A stretch of DNA of 19,338 nucleotides from Deltaproteobacteria bacterium UBA3076 (GTDB lineage: Bacteria > Desulfobacterota > Dissulfuribacteria > Dissulfuribacterales > UBA3076): contig DFBQ01000220.1 in the NCBI GenBank assembly GCA_002367355.1, positions 1 to 19,338 on the forward strand, in the 5' to 3' direction. Numbering within the stretch: the stretch's first letter is position 1; each line of letters opens with the position of its first letter. Under the pieces are notes generated by a model. It worked only from the letters and a program-made list of their open reading frames with translations. It ran no database searches and was not told the DNA's origin. Position numbers and translations under genes: made by a program. Shown in pieces: positions 1-9,371 of this stretch.

Positions 1-9
1 AAGTAACGG

Positions 10-82
10 AACCGCGAATGAACGTAAATAGACGCAAATTAGAGAAAAAGAAATTTGCGTTTATTCGCGTCTATTTGCGGTT
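10..82. repeat. Inverted repeat (family A) upstream of the ATPase gene
   Basis: Two 31-nt arms, 10-40 and 52-82, are near-perfect reverse complements separated by an A-rich 11-nt loop. The arms carry the units 'accgcgaatgaacg' and 'cgcgtctatttgcggtt'. Related arms recur at 3825-3856, 5020-5050, 5062-5093 and 10716-10746. The right arm ends one base before the GGAG ribosome-binding site (83-86) of the next gene, so transcripts entering from the left would fold a hairpin just 5' of it. Confidence 0.85.
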
Positions 83-94
83 GGAGACGAAAAT

Positions 95-3000
95 ATGAAA
101 TACAGTGACCTGATCCAGTTCGAGCCTATCGAGTCCGTGGTTCAGTTGCGGGACGCCGACGAAGCCGCTGCCGCCCGTCAGCTTGTGGATACCTATGTCA
201 TTTCTGATGAAATGGCCGCGAAGCTTATCAACCTCGTTATCCCTCAGCTTCAGTTTGATCAGCCCACCGACAACAAAGGACTCCTGGTAGTCGGCAATTA
301 CGGCACTGGTAAGTCGCACCTTATGTCGGTGATCTCAGGGCTTGCGGAGAATCCGGACCTTGCCGCCGACCTCAGCAACGCCGACGTGGCGGATTCGGCC
401 GGAAAAATCGGCGGTCGGTTCAAGGTAGTCCGCACCGAGATCGGGGCCACCACCATGTCGTTGCGGGATATCCTAGTGGCTGAGCTGGAAGAGCACCTGG
501 CCCTGATGGGCGTTAGCTACAGCTTTCCCTCTACCTCTGAGGTATCCAACAACAAGCGCTCCTTCGAAGAGATGATGACAGCGTTTTATCAGGAGTTTCC
601 CGACCACTGCCTGCTCCTCGTGGTGGACGAGCTGCTCGATTACCTGCGCACACGCAAGGACCAGGAACTTATCCTTGATCTCAACTTCCTCCGTGAAATC
701 GGCGAGGTCTGTAAAGACCTGCGCTTCCGCTTCATGGCCGGCGTGCAGGAAGCCATCTTTGATAGCCCCCGGTTCTCCTTCGTGGCAGACAGCATCCGCA
801 GGGTAAGGGACCGCTTTGAGCAGATACTCATTGCCCGCAAAGATGTGAAATTCGTGGTTGCCGAGCGTCTTCTCAAGAAAACCGCGGAGCAGCAGGCCAA
901 TATCCGGGAGTACCTCACGCCTTTTGCCAAATTCTATGGGCACATGAACGAACGTATGGACGAGTTCGTTCGGTTGTTCCCGGTACATCCGGACTACATC
1001 GATACGTTTGAGCGTGTCACCGCAGTGGAAAAACGCGAGATACTCAAGACCTTGTCCATGGCGATGAAGAAGCGCCTGAACGAGGACATGCCGGAAGACC
1101 GGCCGGGCCTTATTGCCTACGACACCTACTGGACCACGCTACGCGAGAACCCATCGTTCCGTGCCGTACCCGATATCAGGGCCGTCATCGACTGCAGCCA
1201 GGTGTTGGAATCTCGCATTCAGCAGGCCTTTACCCGGCCTGCATACAAACCCATGGCGCTCAGGATCATTCAGGCCCTTTCCGTTCATCGGTTGACCACC
1301 GGCGACATTTATGCCACGCTCGGGGCCACTGCCCAGGAGTTGCGGGATACACTATGTCTTTATCAGCCGGGAATTGAAGACCTGGGCGGCGATCCGGCCG
1401 ATGATTTGCTCTCTCAGGTTGAGACCGTTCTGCGTGAAATCCACAAGACCGTCAGCGGGCAGTTCATCTCCTCCAACCCAGACAACCGGCAGTACTATCT
1501 CGACCTCAAAAAGACCGATGACTTCGACGCCTTGATCGAAAAGCGCGCTGAAAGCCTCGAATTTTCCCAGCTCAACCGCTACTACTATGAAGCCCTGAAA
1601 AGGGTCATGGAGTGCACCGATCAGACTTACGTCACCGGCTACAAGATCTGGCAGCATGAATTGGAGTGGTTGGAACGTAAGGCGGCGCGTCTTGGGTATC
1701 TTTTCTTCGGCGCGCCCAACGAGCGATCCACGGCCGTCCCGCCGCGGGATTTCTATCTATATTTCATCCAACCCTTCGAAACGCCGCATTTCAAAGATGA
1801 GAAGAAGGCTGACGAAGTCTTCCTGCGTCTGACAAATACGGATGACGAGTTCCGCACCGCACTCTACAATTACGCCGCGGCGCTCGATCTGGCATCAACC
1901 TCTTCGGGACACGCCAAATTCACCTACGAATCCAAATCGTCAAATTACCTGCGGGACCTGGTGCAGTGGCTGCAGAAGCACATGACCACGGCATTCGAGA
2001 TTACCCACCAGGGCCGCAGCAAATCCATAAGGGAATGGGCCAAAGGCAAATCAATAAGAGATTTGTCCGGAATTGCCTCCCACGAGCGGATCAATTTTCG
2101 TGACTTGGTGAACACGGTGGCAGGCATCTGTCTGGCCACAAATTTCCAGGAACAAGCGCCGGAGTATCCATGTTTCTCGGTGCTCATCACCAGCGAGAAC
2201 CGGACCCAGGCCGCGCAGGACGCACTGCGGGCCATTGCCGGCCAAAACCGCACCAAACAGGCCATTGCCGTTCTTGACGGTCTGGAGTTGCTCGATGGCG
2301 AACGGCTCGACCCGTATCGATCCAAATATGCCAAACATATTCTCGACCTGCTCAAAAAGAAAGGTCGCGGTCAGGTGATCAATCGATCGGAGCTGATTCA
2401 GGACGTTCTTGACATCGAATACCTTGCTCCGCAGACACTGCGGCTCGAGCCCGAATGGACCGTTGTCGTGCTGGCTGCCCTGGTTTATTCCGGCGATCTG
2501 GTGCTGGCCATTCCCGGAAAGAAGTTCGACGCTACCGGACTGCCTCTACTGGCCGGAACCAACGTGGGAGATCTGGTCCAGTTCAAGCACGTCGAGCAGC
2601 CAAAAGACTGGAACCTGCCCGCACTTAAGGCGCTGTTCGAGCTGTTGGGCCTTACTCCCGGCATGGCCAGGCTCGTTACCCAAGGGAAAGAGGAACCGGT
2701 CCAACAACTCCAGAAGGCGATTACGCATACGGTTGAAAATCTGGTCCTCGTTCAGCAGAACATTCAAACCGGCATGCCGTTTTGGGGTCAGAGGCTATTG
2801 TCTGACTCGGAACTCGTAACTCGGAATTCGCAACTGGAAACAACCAAGTCGTTTCTCGAATCGCTTCAGGCTTATTCGTCACCTGGCAAGCTCAAGAACT
2901 TCCGCTATGACGCACAGGAGGTCAGCGGCCACCGCGACGGGCTCAAGGCCCTGAACGAGGTCGAATCACTTCAGGAACTGGTGACGGACCTGGGTCCCAC

Positions 3001-3823
3001 CGCTTCATATCTTTCGACTGCCGAGGCAGTGTTGCCGTCAGAGCATGAGTGGATAGGCAAGATGAAAGCGGTTCGGACTGAAGTCCTCGCCGCAATTCAA
3101 AGTTCAGGGTTCAATGTTCAAGGTGCAGAGCGACAAACCTTGAACCTAAAACTTTCAAATCTTAAACGCGAATTTATTTCGGCGTATTTGGCGTTGCACA
3201 TCAAGGCGCGGTTGGGTGTGAACGAGGATAAGCGCAAAATCGGGCTTATGGGTGAAGAGCGACAAAAAGTATTGCAGAAGCTCTCCACCATCGACCTGAT
3301 GCCATGCCACCATCTGAGCGATTTTCAGAACCGCCTGGTGGGTCTGAAGAGTTGTTTCGTTCTCACAGAGCAGGACCTGGACGCCTCGCCCGTCTGCCCA
3401 CACTGCAGCTACAAGCCAGGAACAGAGCCGCCCGCGGTACCTGCTGGGACGATACTCGACGGCCTGGACAGTGAGCTGGACAAACTGGTTGACAACTGGA
3501 CTCAGACGATGCTGGCCAACCTGGAAGATCCGACGACCAAGGGCAACCTGGATCTGCTCAAACCCGAGCCAAAGAAACTGGTCAACGGTTTCATCAAGAA
3601 GCGGGTGCTGCCGGATGACATGGACCAGGATTTCATCCATGCCCTGCAGGAGGTGCTCTCCGGACTGGAAAAGGTGTCGGTCAAGACGGCTGACATGCGC
3701 GCGGCGCTCCTGGCCGGCGGTTCACCAGCGACCCCGGCGGAGATGAAAAAACGGTTCGAGGAATACCTGGACGAGCTCACTAAGGGCAAGGAGCCCGGCA
3801 AGGTAAGGATCGTATTGGAATAG
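95..3823 (+). CDS. brxC: DUF6079-family P-loop ATPase, BrxC/PglY-type BREX core protein
   Basis: This is a 1242-aa protein with an N-terminal P-loop ATPase domain. Walker A is GNYGTGKS at residues 67-74. The Walker B strand LLLVVDEL is near 173-180, followed by [11 protein letters not shown] around 212-222. The length and layout match the large ATPases (BrxC/PglY, DUF6079) of BREX loci. The long remainder is mostly helical and has a CPHC pair at about 1101-1104, possibly half of a zinc site. The ATG at 95 has GGAG at 83-86. It is first in the visible operon, with a PglXI-type methylase and PglZ downstream, which supports a role in BREX-type phage exclusion. Two repeat-like DNA stretches (about 2805-2837 and 3094-3163) are read in frame. 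The family assignment is strong; calling it BrxC of a type 3-like system is inference from gene order. Confidence 0.82.
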   Translation: MKYSDLIQFEPIESVVQLRDADEAAAARQLVDTYVISDEMAAKLINLVIPQLQFDQPTDNKGLLVVGNYGTGKSHLMSVISGLAENPDLAADLSNADVADSAGKIGGRFKVVRTEIGATTMSLRDILVAELEEHLALMGVSYSFPSTSEVSNNKRSFEEMMTAFYQEFPDHCLLLVVDELLDYLRTRKDQELILDLNFLREIGEVCKDLRFRFMAGVQEAIFDSPRFSFVADSIRRVRDRFEQILIARKDVKFVVAERLLKKTAEQQANIREYLTPFAKFYGHMNERMDEFVRLFPVHPDYIDTFERVTAVEKREILKTLSMAMKKRLNEDMPEDRPGLIAYDTYWTTLRENPSFRAVPDIRAVIDCSQVLESRIQQAFTRPAYKPMALRIIQALSVHRLTTGDIYATLGATAQELRDTLCLYQPGIEDLGGDPADDLLSQVETVLREIHKTVSGQFISSNPDNRQYYLDLKKTDDFDALIEKRAESLEFSQLNRYYYEALKRVMECTDQTYVTGYKIWQHELEWLERKAARLGYLFFGAPNERSTAVPPRDFYLYFIQPFETPHFKDEKKADEVFLRLTNTDDEFRTALYNYAAALDLASTSSGHAKFTYESKSSNYLRDLVQWLQKHMTTAFEITHQGRSKSIREWAKGKSIRDLSGIASHERINFRDLVNTVAGICLATNFQEQAPEYPCFSVLITSENRTQAAQDALRAIAGQNRTKQAIAVLDGLELLDGERLDPYRSKYAKHILDLLKKKGRGQVINRSELIQDVLDIEYLAPQTLRLEPEWTVVVLAALVYSGDLVLAIPGKKFDATGLPLLAGTNVGDLVQFKHVEQPKDWNLPALKALFELLGLTPGMARLVTQGKEEPVQQLQKAITHTVENLVLVQQNIQTGMPFWGQRLLSDSELVTRNSQLETTKSFLESLQAYSSPGKLKNFRYDAQEVSGHRDGLKALNEVESLQELVTDLGPTASYLSTAEAVLPSEHEWIGKMKAVRTEVLAAIQSSGFNVQGAERQTLNLKLSNLKREFISAYLALHIKARLGVNEDKRKIGLMGEERQKVLQKLSTIDLMPCHHLSDFQNRLVGLKSCFVLTEQDLDASPVCPHCSYKPGTEPPAVPAGTILDGLDSELDKLVDNWTQTMLANLEDPTTKGNLDLLKPEPKKLVNGFIKKRVLPDDMDQDFIHALQEVLSGLEKVSVKTADMRAALLAGGSPATPAEMKKRFEEYLDELTKGKEPGKVRIVLE
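2805..2837. repeat. In-frame tandem repeat inside the ATPase gene
   Basis: There are two near-identical 14-nt units, 'actcggaactcgta' (2805-2818) and 'actcggaattcgca' (2819-2832), plus a partial third. They are translated in frame as part of the ATPase (about residues 904-915). The pattern looks like an interspersed intergenic repeat rather than ordinary coding sequence. It may be a repeat captured in the reading frame. Confidence 0.55.
3094..3163. repeat. In-frame imperfect inverted repeat inside the ATPase gene
   Basis: The left arm 3094-3123 ('ttcaaagttcagggttca...') and right arm about 3136-3163 ('aaccttgaacctaaaact...') are imperfect reverse complements. They are read in frame as about residues 1001-1023 of the ATPase. 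The 'ttcaaagttcagggttcaatg' style is typical of intergenic repeat families, so this may be a palindromic element tolerated inside a coding region. Confidence 0.6.
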
Positions 3824-3824
3824 G

Positions 3825-3856
3825 AACCACGAATGGACACAAATGGACACGAATTA
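3825..3856. repeat. Single family-A repeat arm over the DUF1016 start
   Basis: A single arm containing 'accacgaatggacac' and 'ggacacgaatta' is closely related to the left arm at 5020-5050. It begins right after the ATPase stop codon. It contains the ATG of the DUF1016 gene (3833) and encodes its first eight residues, MDTNGHEL. Confidence 0.75.
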
Positions 3857-5008
3857 CCGAATCAGAGCGACAGTAGTTTATTTGATCGTGTAATTATAAT
3901 TCTGGAGCAGGCGAGAACTAATGTTGTTCGTACCGTTAACAGCGAAATGGTGCTTGCCTACTGGCACATTGGACGGGAGATAGTCCAGGAGCTTCAGAAG
4001 GGTGAGGATCGAGCTGGATATGGGAAACAAGTTCTTGCCGAACTCTCAATGAAACTGAAGAAACAGTATGGTAAAGGCTTTTCCGTAACGAATCTACGAT
4101 ATTTCAGGCTGTTCTATCAGACCTATACCAACAGGGCGCCCGTGATTCGCCACAAGCCTTGTGATGAATTGACCAGAACTAAAACAGCTCTGAAAAAACA
4201 TCACAAGCCTTGTGATGTTTTGGGCGAAATGGGCATGGCCATCGAAAAAAGTGACTCTATTCAGGGATTTTCTCCCGTTCTCAGCTGGTCGCACTATCGA
4301 ACATTGACCCAGGTCGAGCACAAGAATGAACGGTTGTTCTACGAAATTGAAGCCGAAAAAGAGGATTGGAGCGTTCCGGTCCTGCAACGCCAGATTCACA
4401 CTTTCCTTTTCGCCAGACTTCTGAAAAGCCGGGATAAGGAAGGAGTGTTGGGTTTGGCGACGAAAGGACATGAGATAAAAAAACCCGTCGATACCATGAA
4501 GGACCCCTATGTTCTTGATTTCCTCGGATTGCCGGAATCGAAACAACTCCATGAGTCCAGACTTGAAGCAGCCATTATTGACAATCTTCAGTCATTTCTT
4601 CTTGAATTGGGTAAAGGTTTCGCTTTCGTCGGTCGTCAGAAACGCATGCAATTCGACGACGACTACTTTTATATTGATCTGGTTTTCTACAACTGCATAC
4701 TGAAATGCTACCTGTTAATTGACCTCAAGATCGGCGAGCTGGCGCACCAGGATGTCGGCCAAATGGATAGCTATGTCCGGATGTTCGATGACAAATACAT
4801 TGCGGAGGGAGACAATCCGACCATCGGTCTTATTCTTTGCGCAAAGAAAAACAAAACTATCGCCCGATACTCCGTACTCAACGACAGCAAGCAGCTCTTT
4901 GCGTCCAAATACATGCTCTATCTGCCTACTGAGGAGGAGCTGCGGCGGGAATTGGAGCGGGAGCGAAGGCTGATTGAGGAAGCACAAGCTGAAGGAGAAG
5001 GCAAGTAA
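3833..5008 (+). CDS. DUF1016 (YhcG-type) PD-(D/E)XK nuclease-domain protein
   Basis: This is a 391-aa two-domain protein. The N-terminal DUF1016_N part contains LAYWHIGREIV (41-51) and SPVLSWSHYRTL (147-158). The C-terminal domain has a PD-(D/E)XK-like core: YIDLVFYN with D282, then LLIDLKIG with D297-x-K299. The family is found across bacteria, often beside restriction-modification genes, and is predicted to cut nucleic acid; a defence role here follows from position. A region at about 101-140 contains a duplicated HKPCD motif encoded by repeated palindromic DNA. The start lies inside a repeat arm, with only a weak 'taggaacc' upstream, so the first 8-10 residues may be acquired. The C-terminus is a charged helix (about 367-389). 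It sits 9 bp after the ATPase gene, in the same operon. Confidence 0.85.
   Translation: MDTNGHELPNQSDSSLFDRVIIILEQARTNVVRTVNSEMVLAYWHIGREIVQELQKGEDRAGYGKQVLAELSMKLKKQYGKGFSVTNLRYFRLFYQTYTNRAPVIRHKPCDELTRTKTALKKHHKPCDVLGEMGMAIEKSDSIQGFSPVLSWSHYRTLTQVEHKNERLFYEIEAEKEDWSVPVLQRQIHTFLFARLLKSRDKEGVLGLATKGHEIKKPVDTMKDPYVLDFLGLPESKQLHESRLEAAIIDNLQSFLLELGKGFAFVGRQKRMQFDDDYFYIDLVFYNCILKCYLLIDLKIGELAHQDVGQMDSYVRMFDDKYIAEGDNPTIGLILCAKKNKTIARYSVLNDSKQLFASKYMLYLPTEEELRRELERERRLIEEAQAEGEGK
4195..4221. repeat. Perfect 13-bp palindrome within the DUF1016 gene
   Basis: Arms 4195-4207 and 4209-4221 are exact reverse complements around a single central C (core 'catcacaagccttgtgatg'). The inner 16 nt 'cacaagccttgtgatg' also occurs at 4151-4166, so the site is duplicated 51 bp apart, in phase with the reading frame (HKPCDE and HKPCDV). 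Confidence 0.85.
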
Positions 5009-5019
5009 CCAAGCAGGAG

Positions 5020-5093
5020 AACCACGAATGAACACGAATAGACACGAATTATTGCCATTTCTTATTGGCGTTCATTCGCGTCCATTAGCGGTT
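5020..5093. repeat. Family-A inverted repeat upstream of the methylase gene
   Basis: The left arm 5020-5050 ('accacgaatgaacacgaat...') and right arm 5062-5093 ('...gcgtccattagcggtt') are imperfect reverse complements. They fill most of the 102-bp gap between the DUF1016 and methylase genes, in the same arrangement as at 10-82. Confidence 0.85.
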
Positions 5094-5110
5094 CAAAACG
5101 GGATTGCAAT

Positions 5111-7966
5111 ATGAGCGACAAACAGCAACAACTATTTAAAACAAGACTCGTTCCCGGCAAGGAAGGTTCAGGAAAACTTTTTGAAGAAGAATTTGTCGTT
5201 GATGACGGCCCCGTCGAATGCCTCGGTATGACCTTTGAAAATGACGAGAAGCGCCGGGAATATTTCCTGGAAAAACTGCGCGACAAACTCAAGGACCCGG
5301 AGTTCCGCAAGATCGAAGGGTTCCCGATTGGCGAGGACGAGGACATCCTGGCGCTGTCCGATCCACCGTATTACACCGCTTGCCCGAACCCGTTTATCGA
5401 GGATTTCATCAAGCACTATGGAAAGCCGTATGACCCGGTCTCAGATGACTATCGACGGGAACCTTTTGCGGCGGATGTGAGTGAGGGGAAGAACGACCCG
5501 ATCTACAATGCTCACTCCTATCACACCAAGGTGCCGCACAAGGCGATCATGCGGTATATCTTGCACTACACCGAGCCAGGAGGTGTGGTGCTCGATGGTT
5601 TTTGTGGAACGGGGATGACTGGTGTTGCTGCGCAAATGTGTGGCGACAAAACTGCAGTTGAGTCCCTTGGTTACAAGGTAGGCAAGGACGGCGAAATATC
5701 GCGACAGGATATTGATGAGAATGGCAAGGCTGTGTGGAGGGTTTTCTCTAAGATAGGAGCCCGAAAAGCTGTTCTGAACGATTTGTCTCCAGCGGCTACA
5801 TTCATCGCATACAACTATAATGTTCCAGTAGATACGAGTGAATTCGAACGCGAAGCTCAAACCATCCTAAAAGAAGTAGATCGTGAGTATGGGTGGATGT
5901 ACGAAACGCGCCACGCTGAAAGCGGAAGCAAAGGACGCATTAACTATGCTGTGTGGTCCGACGTGTTTGTATGCCCAGAATGCGCGGGTGAAGTTGTGTT
6001 TTGGAATGCAGCAGTTGACCAGGACAGAGGAGTTGTCCGCACAGAGTTCAGCTGCCCAAGCTGCAATTCGGCTCTAACCAAGAGGTCACTTGACCGCGCT
6101 TTTGTTACGTTTCATGACTTCGTGTTGGGCAAACCGTTAAAGCAAGCCAAACAAGTCCCAGTTTTTTATAACTACACGTACTCCGGAAAGACCTACACCA
6201 AATTCCCGGACCAATGGGATCTCGATCTCCTGGGCAGAATAAACGCGATTAACCCACCCGATTGGTTCCCATCTGTAAGGATGCCTGAAGGAGATGAGTC
6301 ACGTCGCAACGACAGAGCTGGGATTACACACACACATCATTTCTACACTAAGCGCAATCAGCTAACTCTGGCCAAATTGCTCTCCGAATGCCAATCGCCT
6401 CAATGCAAGTGGCTGGTCACTGGAGTGATGCAGCGCGCTTCCAGACAGCACCAAATCGCTATTTCAAGAATTGGTGGGCCCAAAGCTGGAGAAGGAGGGG
6501 CGACTGCAGGTCATAGACGGGGAACTCTATATATTCCCTCAAATCAAGTGGAGTTTAGCCCATTCACTCTGATCTTAAAGCGGCTCAAGATGGCCTTGAA
6601 GGCTGCAAGAAAAGCATCAACGCATACTAACAACATGATTTTGCGGACGGCTTCTGCTTCGCAATTACAGCATGTTATAAACGAGGTCGATTACATTTTC
6701 ACTGATCCACCCTTTGGTGGAAACATCATGTATTCCGAGCTCAATTTTATTTGGGAATCACTTTTAAAAATCAGAACCAACTGTAAAGACGAAGCGATTA
6801 CGAACAAGACCCAACAGAAGACGCTCCTTGATTATCAAACGCTTATGTATATGTGCTTTTCGGAATACTTCGCGTCTCTCAAACCCGGTCGCTGGATGAC
6901 CGTGGAATTTCATAATTCACAAAATACGGTATGGTCAGCAATTCAGGAAGCATTGCAGAAAGCAGGATTCGTAATTGCTGACGTAAGGGTATTGGATAAG
7001 AAGATAAAAACGCACACTCAAAGAACTGCTGGAGGCTCAGTAAACAAAGATTTGGCGATTACCGCCTACAAGCCCAACGGTGGCTTAGAGGACCGCTTCA
7101 AACTTGCTGCAGGCACCGAAGACGGCGTCTGGGATTTCGTCCGAACGCACCTGAAGCAACTCCCGGTGTTTGTCTCCAAGAATGGACAGACTGAGGTCGT
7201 CGCTGAACGTCAGAACTACTTGCTCTTTGACCGCATGGTGGCCTTCCACGTCCAGCGCGGTGTGACGGTTCCCTTGTCCGCCGCCGAGTTCTACAAGGGA
7301 TTGGGACGCTTTTCCGAGCGCGACGGTATGTTCTTCCTCCCTGACCAAGTAGTCGAGTATGACAAGAAGCGCATGACGGTCAAGGATGTACTCCAGCTCC
7401 AGCTTTTCGTCTCCGACGAGGCATCCGCAATCCAGTGGCTCAAACAGCAATTGACCAAGAAGCCGCAGACCTTCCAGGATATCCACTCGCAGTTTTTGAA
7501 AAAGATCGGCGGCTGGCAGAAGCATGAAAAGGCCCTGGAGCTTTCTGAACTGTTGGAGCAGAACTTCCTGCGTTATGACGGTAAGGAAGATGTGCCCAGC
7601 CAGATTCACAGCTACCTCTCCTCGAACTTCAAGGAGCTGCGCAACCTGGCCAAGGATGATCCGGCGCTCAAGGCCAAAGGCAAGGACCGCTGGTACGTCC
7701 CCGACCCGAACAAGGCCGGTGACCTGGAAAAGCTGCGCGAACGGGCCTTGATGCGCGAATTCGAGGAGTACCGAGAAGCAAAGCAGAAACGCCTGAAGGT
7801 GTTCCGCATCGAGGCTGTCCGCGCCGGGTTCAAGAAGGCCTGGCAGGAACGCGACTACGCCACCATCATCGCTGTAGCCCGCAAGATTCCGGACAAGATC
7901 CTTCAAGAAGATCCCAAACTTCTTATGTGGTACGACCAGGCGGTAACGAGAGAAGGAGATAACTGA
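5111..7966 (+). CDS. pglX: Zn-ribbon-containing adenine-specific DNA methyltransferase, PglXI type
   Basis: This 951-aa protein probably performs the BREX N6-adenine methylation that marks host DNA as self. Visible elements in order: DPPYYTACPNPF (84-95); the AdoMet-binding motif VVLDGFCGTGMTG (159-171); a four-cysteine zinc ribbon, C288-x2-C291 and C315-x2-C318; and the catalytic motif TDPPFGG (531-537). A C-terminal region of roughly 270 residues follows that may serve recognition or assembly. This layout fits the adenine methylases with an inserted Zn ribbon (COG1743-like) that I associate with BREX type 3. The ATG at 5111 has a weak GGGA upstream. The middle of the gene (about 5640-7080) looks AT-richer than both ends, suggesting an exchanged segment. 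One base separates its stop from the next start, so it is coupled to the ATPase/PIN/ligase cassette. Confidence 0.85.
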   Translation: MSDKQQQLFKTRLVPGKEGSGKLFEEEFVVDDGPVECLGMTFENDEKRREYFLEKLRDKLKDPEFRKIEGFPIGEDEDILALSDPPYYTACPNPFIEDFIKHYGKPYDPVSDDYRREPFAADVSEGKNDPIYNAHSYHTKVPHKAIMRYILHYTEPGGVVLDGFCGTGMTGVAAQMCGDKTAVESLGYKVGKDGEISRQDIDENGKAVWRVFSKIGARKAVLNDLSPAATFIAYNYNVPVDTSEFEREAQTILKEVDREYGWMYETRHAESGSKGRINYAVWSDVFVCPECAGEVVFWNAAVDQDRGVVRTEFSCPSCNSALTKRSLDRAFVTFHDFVLGKPLKQAKQVPVFYNYTYSGKTYTKFPDQWDLDLLGRINAINPPDWFPSVRMPEGDESRRNDRAGITHTHHFYTKRNQLTLAKLLSECQSPQCKWLVTGVMQRASRQHQIAISRIGGPKAGEGGATAGHRRGTLYIPSNQVEFSPFTLILKRLKMALKAARKASTHTNNMILRTASASQLQHVINEVDYIFTDPPFGGNIMYSELNFIWESLLKIRTNCKDEAITNKTQQKTLLDYQTLMYMCFSEYFASLKPGRWMTVEFHNSQNTVWSAIQEALQKAGFVIADVRVLDKKIKTHTQRTAGGSVNKDLAITAYKPNGGLEDRFKLAAGTEDGVWDFVRTHLKQLPVFVSKNGQTEVVAERQNYLLFDRMVAFHVQRGVTVPLSAAEFYKGLGRFSERDGMFFLPDQVVEYDKKRMTVKDVLQLQLFVSDEASAIQWLKQQLTKKPQTFQDIHSQFLKKIGGWQKHEKALELSELLEQNFLRYDGKEDVPSQIHSYLSSNFKELRNLAKDDPALKAKGKDRWYVPDPNKAGDLEKLRERALMREFEEYREAKQKRLKVFRIEAVRAGFKKAWQERDYATIIAVARKIPDKILQEDPKLLMWYDQAVTREGDN

Positions 7967-7967
7967 A

Positions 7968-9371
7968 ATGTTTAAACAACTACAAATTCAAAATTTTAAA
8001 GGATGGAAAGATACCGGAATCATTGACATGGCTCCCATCACCTTATTCTTTGGGGCGAATAGTTCCGGCAAGTCCAGCATCGGACAGTTCCTGATGATGC
8101 TAAAACAGACGATAGAATCTCCTGACCGAAAAGCTGTTTTTTTCCCTGGCGACATTCATTCAGCTGTTCAACTGGGTTCCTACCAGGAAATGGTGTTTCA
8201 GCGTAATTTAAAGAACCGGATTATTTTTAAGTATGAGTGGAATCTCTCCTCTAAACTCAAATTTAAGGATGCGTTATCGGAAAAAAGCTATATCGCAGAT
8301 CAAATGGAATTTGAGGGAACGGTTGGTTTGGAAGATGTTTCCTCTCGGAAAATATGTATTGAGCAATTGAAATACATTCTTTCGCTGAATAGTGAGATGC
8401 TCCTCTCAATTGGCATGGAACGGACTACAGGTAAAAAGCATCAGTATCGTGTCGAAGCGGAAAAATATCCATTGAAGCGCAACCCTGGACACCCGTGGCA
8501 TCGAGCGGCCCCTGTGCGGTTCTATGGATTCCCCGACGAAGTGGTGGCGTATCACCAAAATGCTGAATTTGTGCAAAATCTTAACTTGCAACATGAAACA
8601 TTGTTTAAGTCGCTATTTTACCTCGGTCCACTGCGAACAAAAACAGATCGGCTCTATTCATGGCCAGGTATTACGCCTGCAAGTGTCGGATACTCTGGTG
8701 AGAATACAGTTGCCGCGATATTGGCATCACACGGAAGAAAAATCAGCTTCGGTTATAGAAAAGCGACAAAACCCTTGGCACAGATTGTAGCAAAAAGTCT
8801 CAAACGCATGGGGCTGATTGAGGAATTTAAGGTTAATGCTATTTCTAAGCAACGGCAGGATTATGAAGTTAAGCTGCGCACCAAGGGCTCAAAGGATTGG
8901 GTGGATCTCCCTGATGTTGGTTTTGGCATCTCTCAGGTGCTTCCTGTTTTGGTTCAGTGTTTTTATGCTCCACCAGGATCAATCATCTTGATGGAACAGC
9001 CGGAAATTCATTTGCACCCAAGTGCTCAGTCGGCGCTGGCTGATGTGATGATTGATGTTATTAATTCCAGAGAGAACGGCAAGGACAGGAATATTCAGCT
9101 AATTATAGAAACTCACTCGGAACACTTTTTACGGCGATTACAAAGGCGAATTGCCGAAGATACCGTTCCTAAAGTAAAAGTGTCAGCATACTTCGCCAAT
9201 ATTACGAAAACGCCTGCCACCTTGGAGCCCCTCCAAATTGATATTTTTGGCAATATCCAGAACTGGCCCGAAAACTTTTTCGGCGATGAAATGGGAGACA
9301 TAACAGCGCAGGCCAAGGCAGCGATGAAAAAGCGGATGCAGCAGAGTACAAAGAAATCGGAGGCATCCTAA
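7968..9371 (+). CDS. OLD-like/DUF3696-type AAA ATPase
   Basis: This 467-aa ABC/SMC-type ATPase resembles the AAA_15/OLD ATPases used in many defence modules. Walker A is GANSSGKSS (29-37). A signature-like GFGISQVLPVL is near 317-327, Walker B IILMEQPEIHLHP near 340-352, and the switch segment IIETHSEHFLRRL near 378-390. No TOPRIM nuclease is fused to it. Such ATPases usually work with a separately encoded effector, and the next gene overlaps it by one base (TAATG) and encodes a PIN-like protein, the obvious partner. The ATG at 7968 has a strong AAGGAG (7953-7958). Codon use is AT-richer than the flanking methylase end and pglZ. It is not a standard BREX component. Confidence 0.82.
   Translation: MFKQLQIQNFKGWKDTGIIDMAPITLFFGANSSGKSSIGQFLMMLKQTIESPDRKAVFFPGDIHSAVQLGSYQEMVFQRNLKNRIIFKYEWNLSSKLKFKDALSEKSYIADQMEFEGTVGLEDVSSRKICIEQLKYILSLNSEMLLSIGMERTTGKKHQYRVEAEKYPLKRNPGHPWHRAAPVRFYGFPDEVVAYHQNAEFVQNLNLQHETLFKSLFYLGPLRTKTDRLYSWPGITPASVGYSGENTVAAILASHGRKISFGYRKATKPLAQIVAKSLKRMGLIEEFKVNAISKQRQDYEVKLRTKGSKDWVDLPDVGFGISQVLPVLVQCFYAPPGSIILMEQPEIHLHPSAQSALADVMIDVINSRENGKDRNIQLIIETHSEHFLRRLQRRIAEDTVPKVKVSAYFANITKTPATLEPLQIDIFGNIQNWPENFFGDEMGDITAQAKAAMKKRMQQSTKKSEAS

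Noticed and set aside
473..988. 171-codon minus-strand frame opposite the ATPase domain
   Set aside because: It is antisense to the Walker-motif region of the ATPase gene, whose plus-strand frame is clearly coding.
7085..7906. 273-codon open frame on the minus strand opposite the methylase C-terminal part
   Set aside because: It lies wholly opposite a well-supported gene, has no ribosome site or recognisable motif, and is the usual long antisense frame in GC-rich codon usage.
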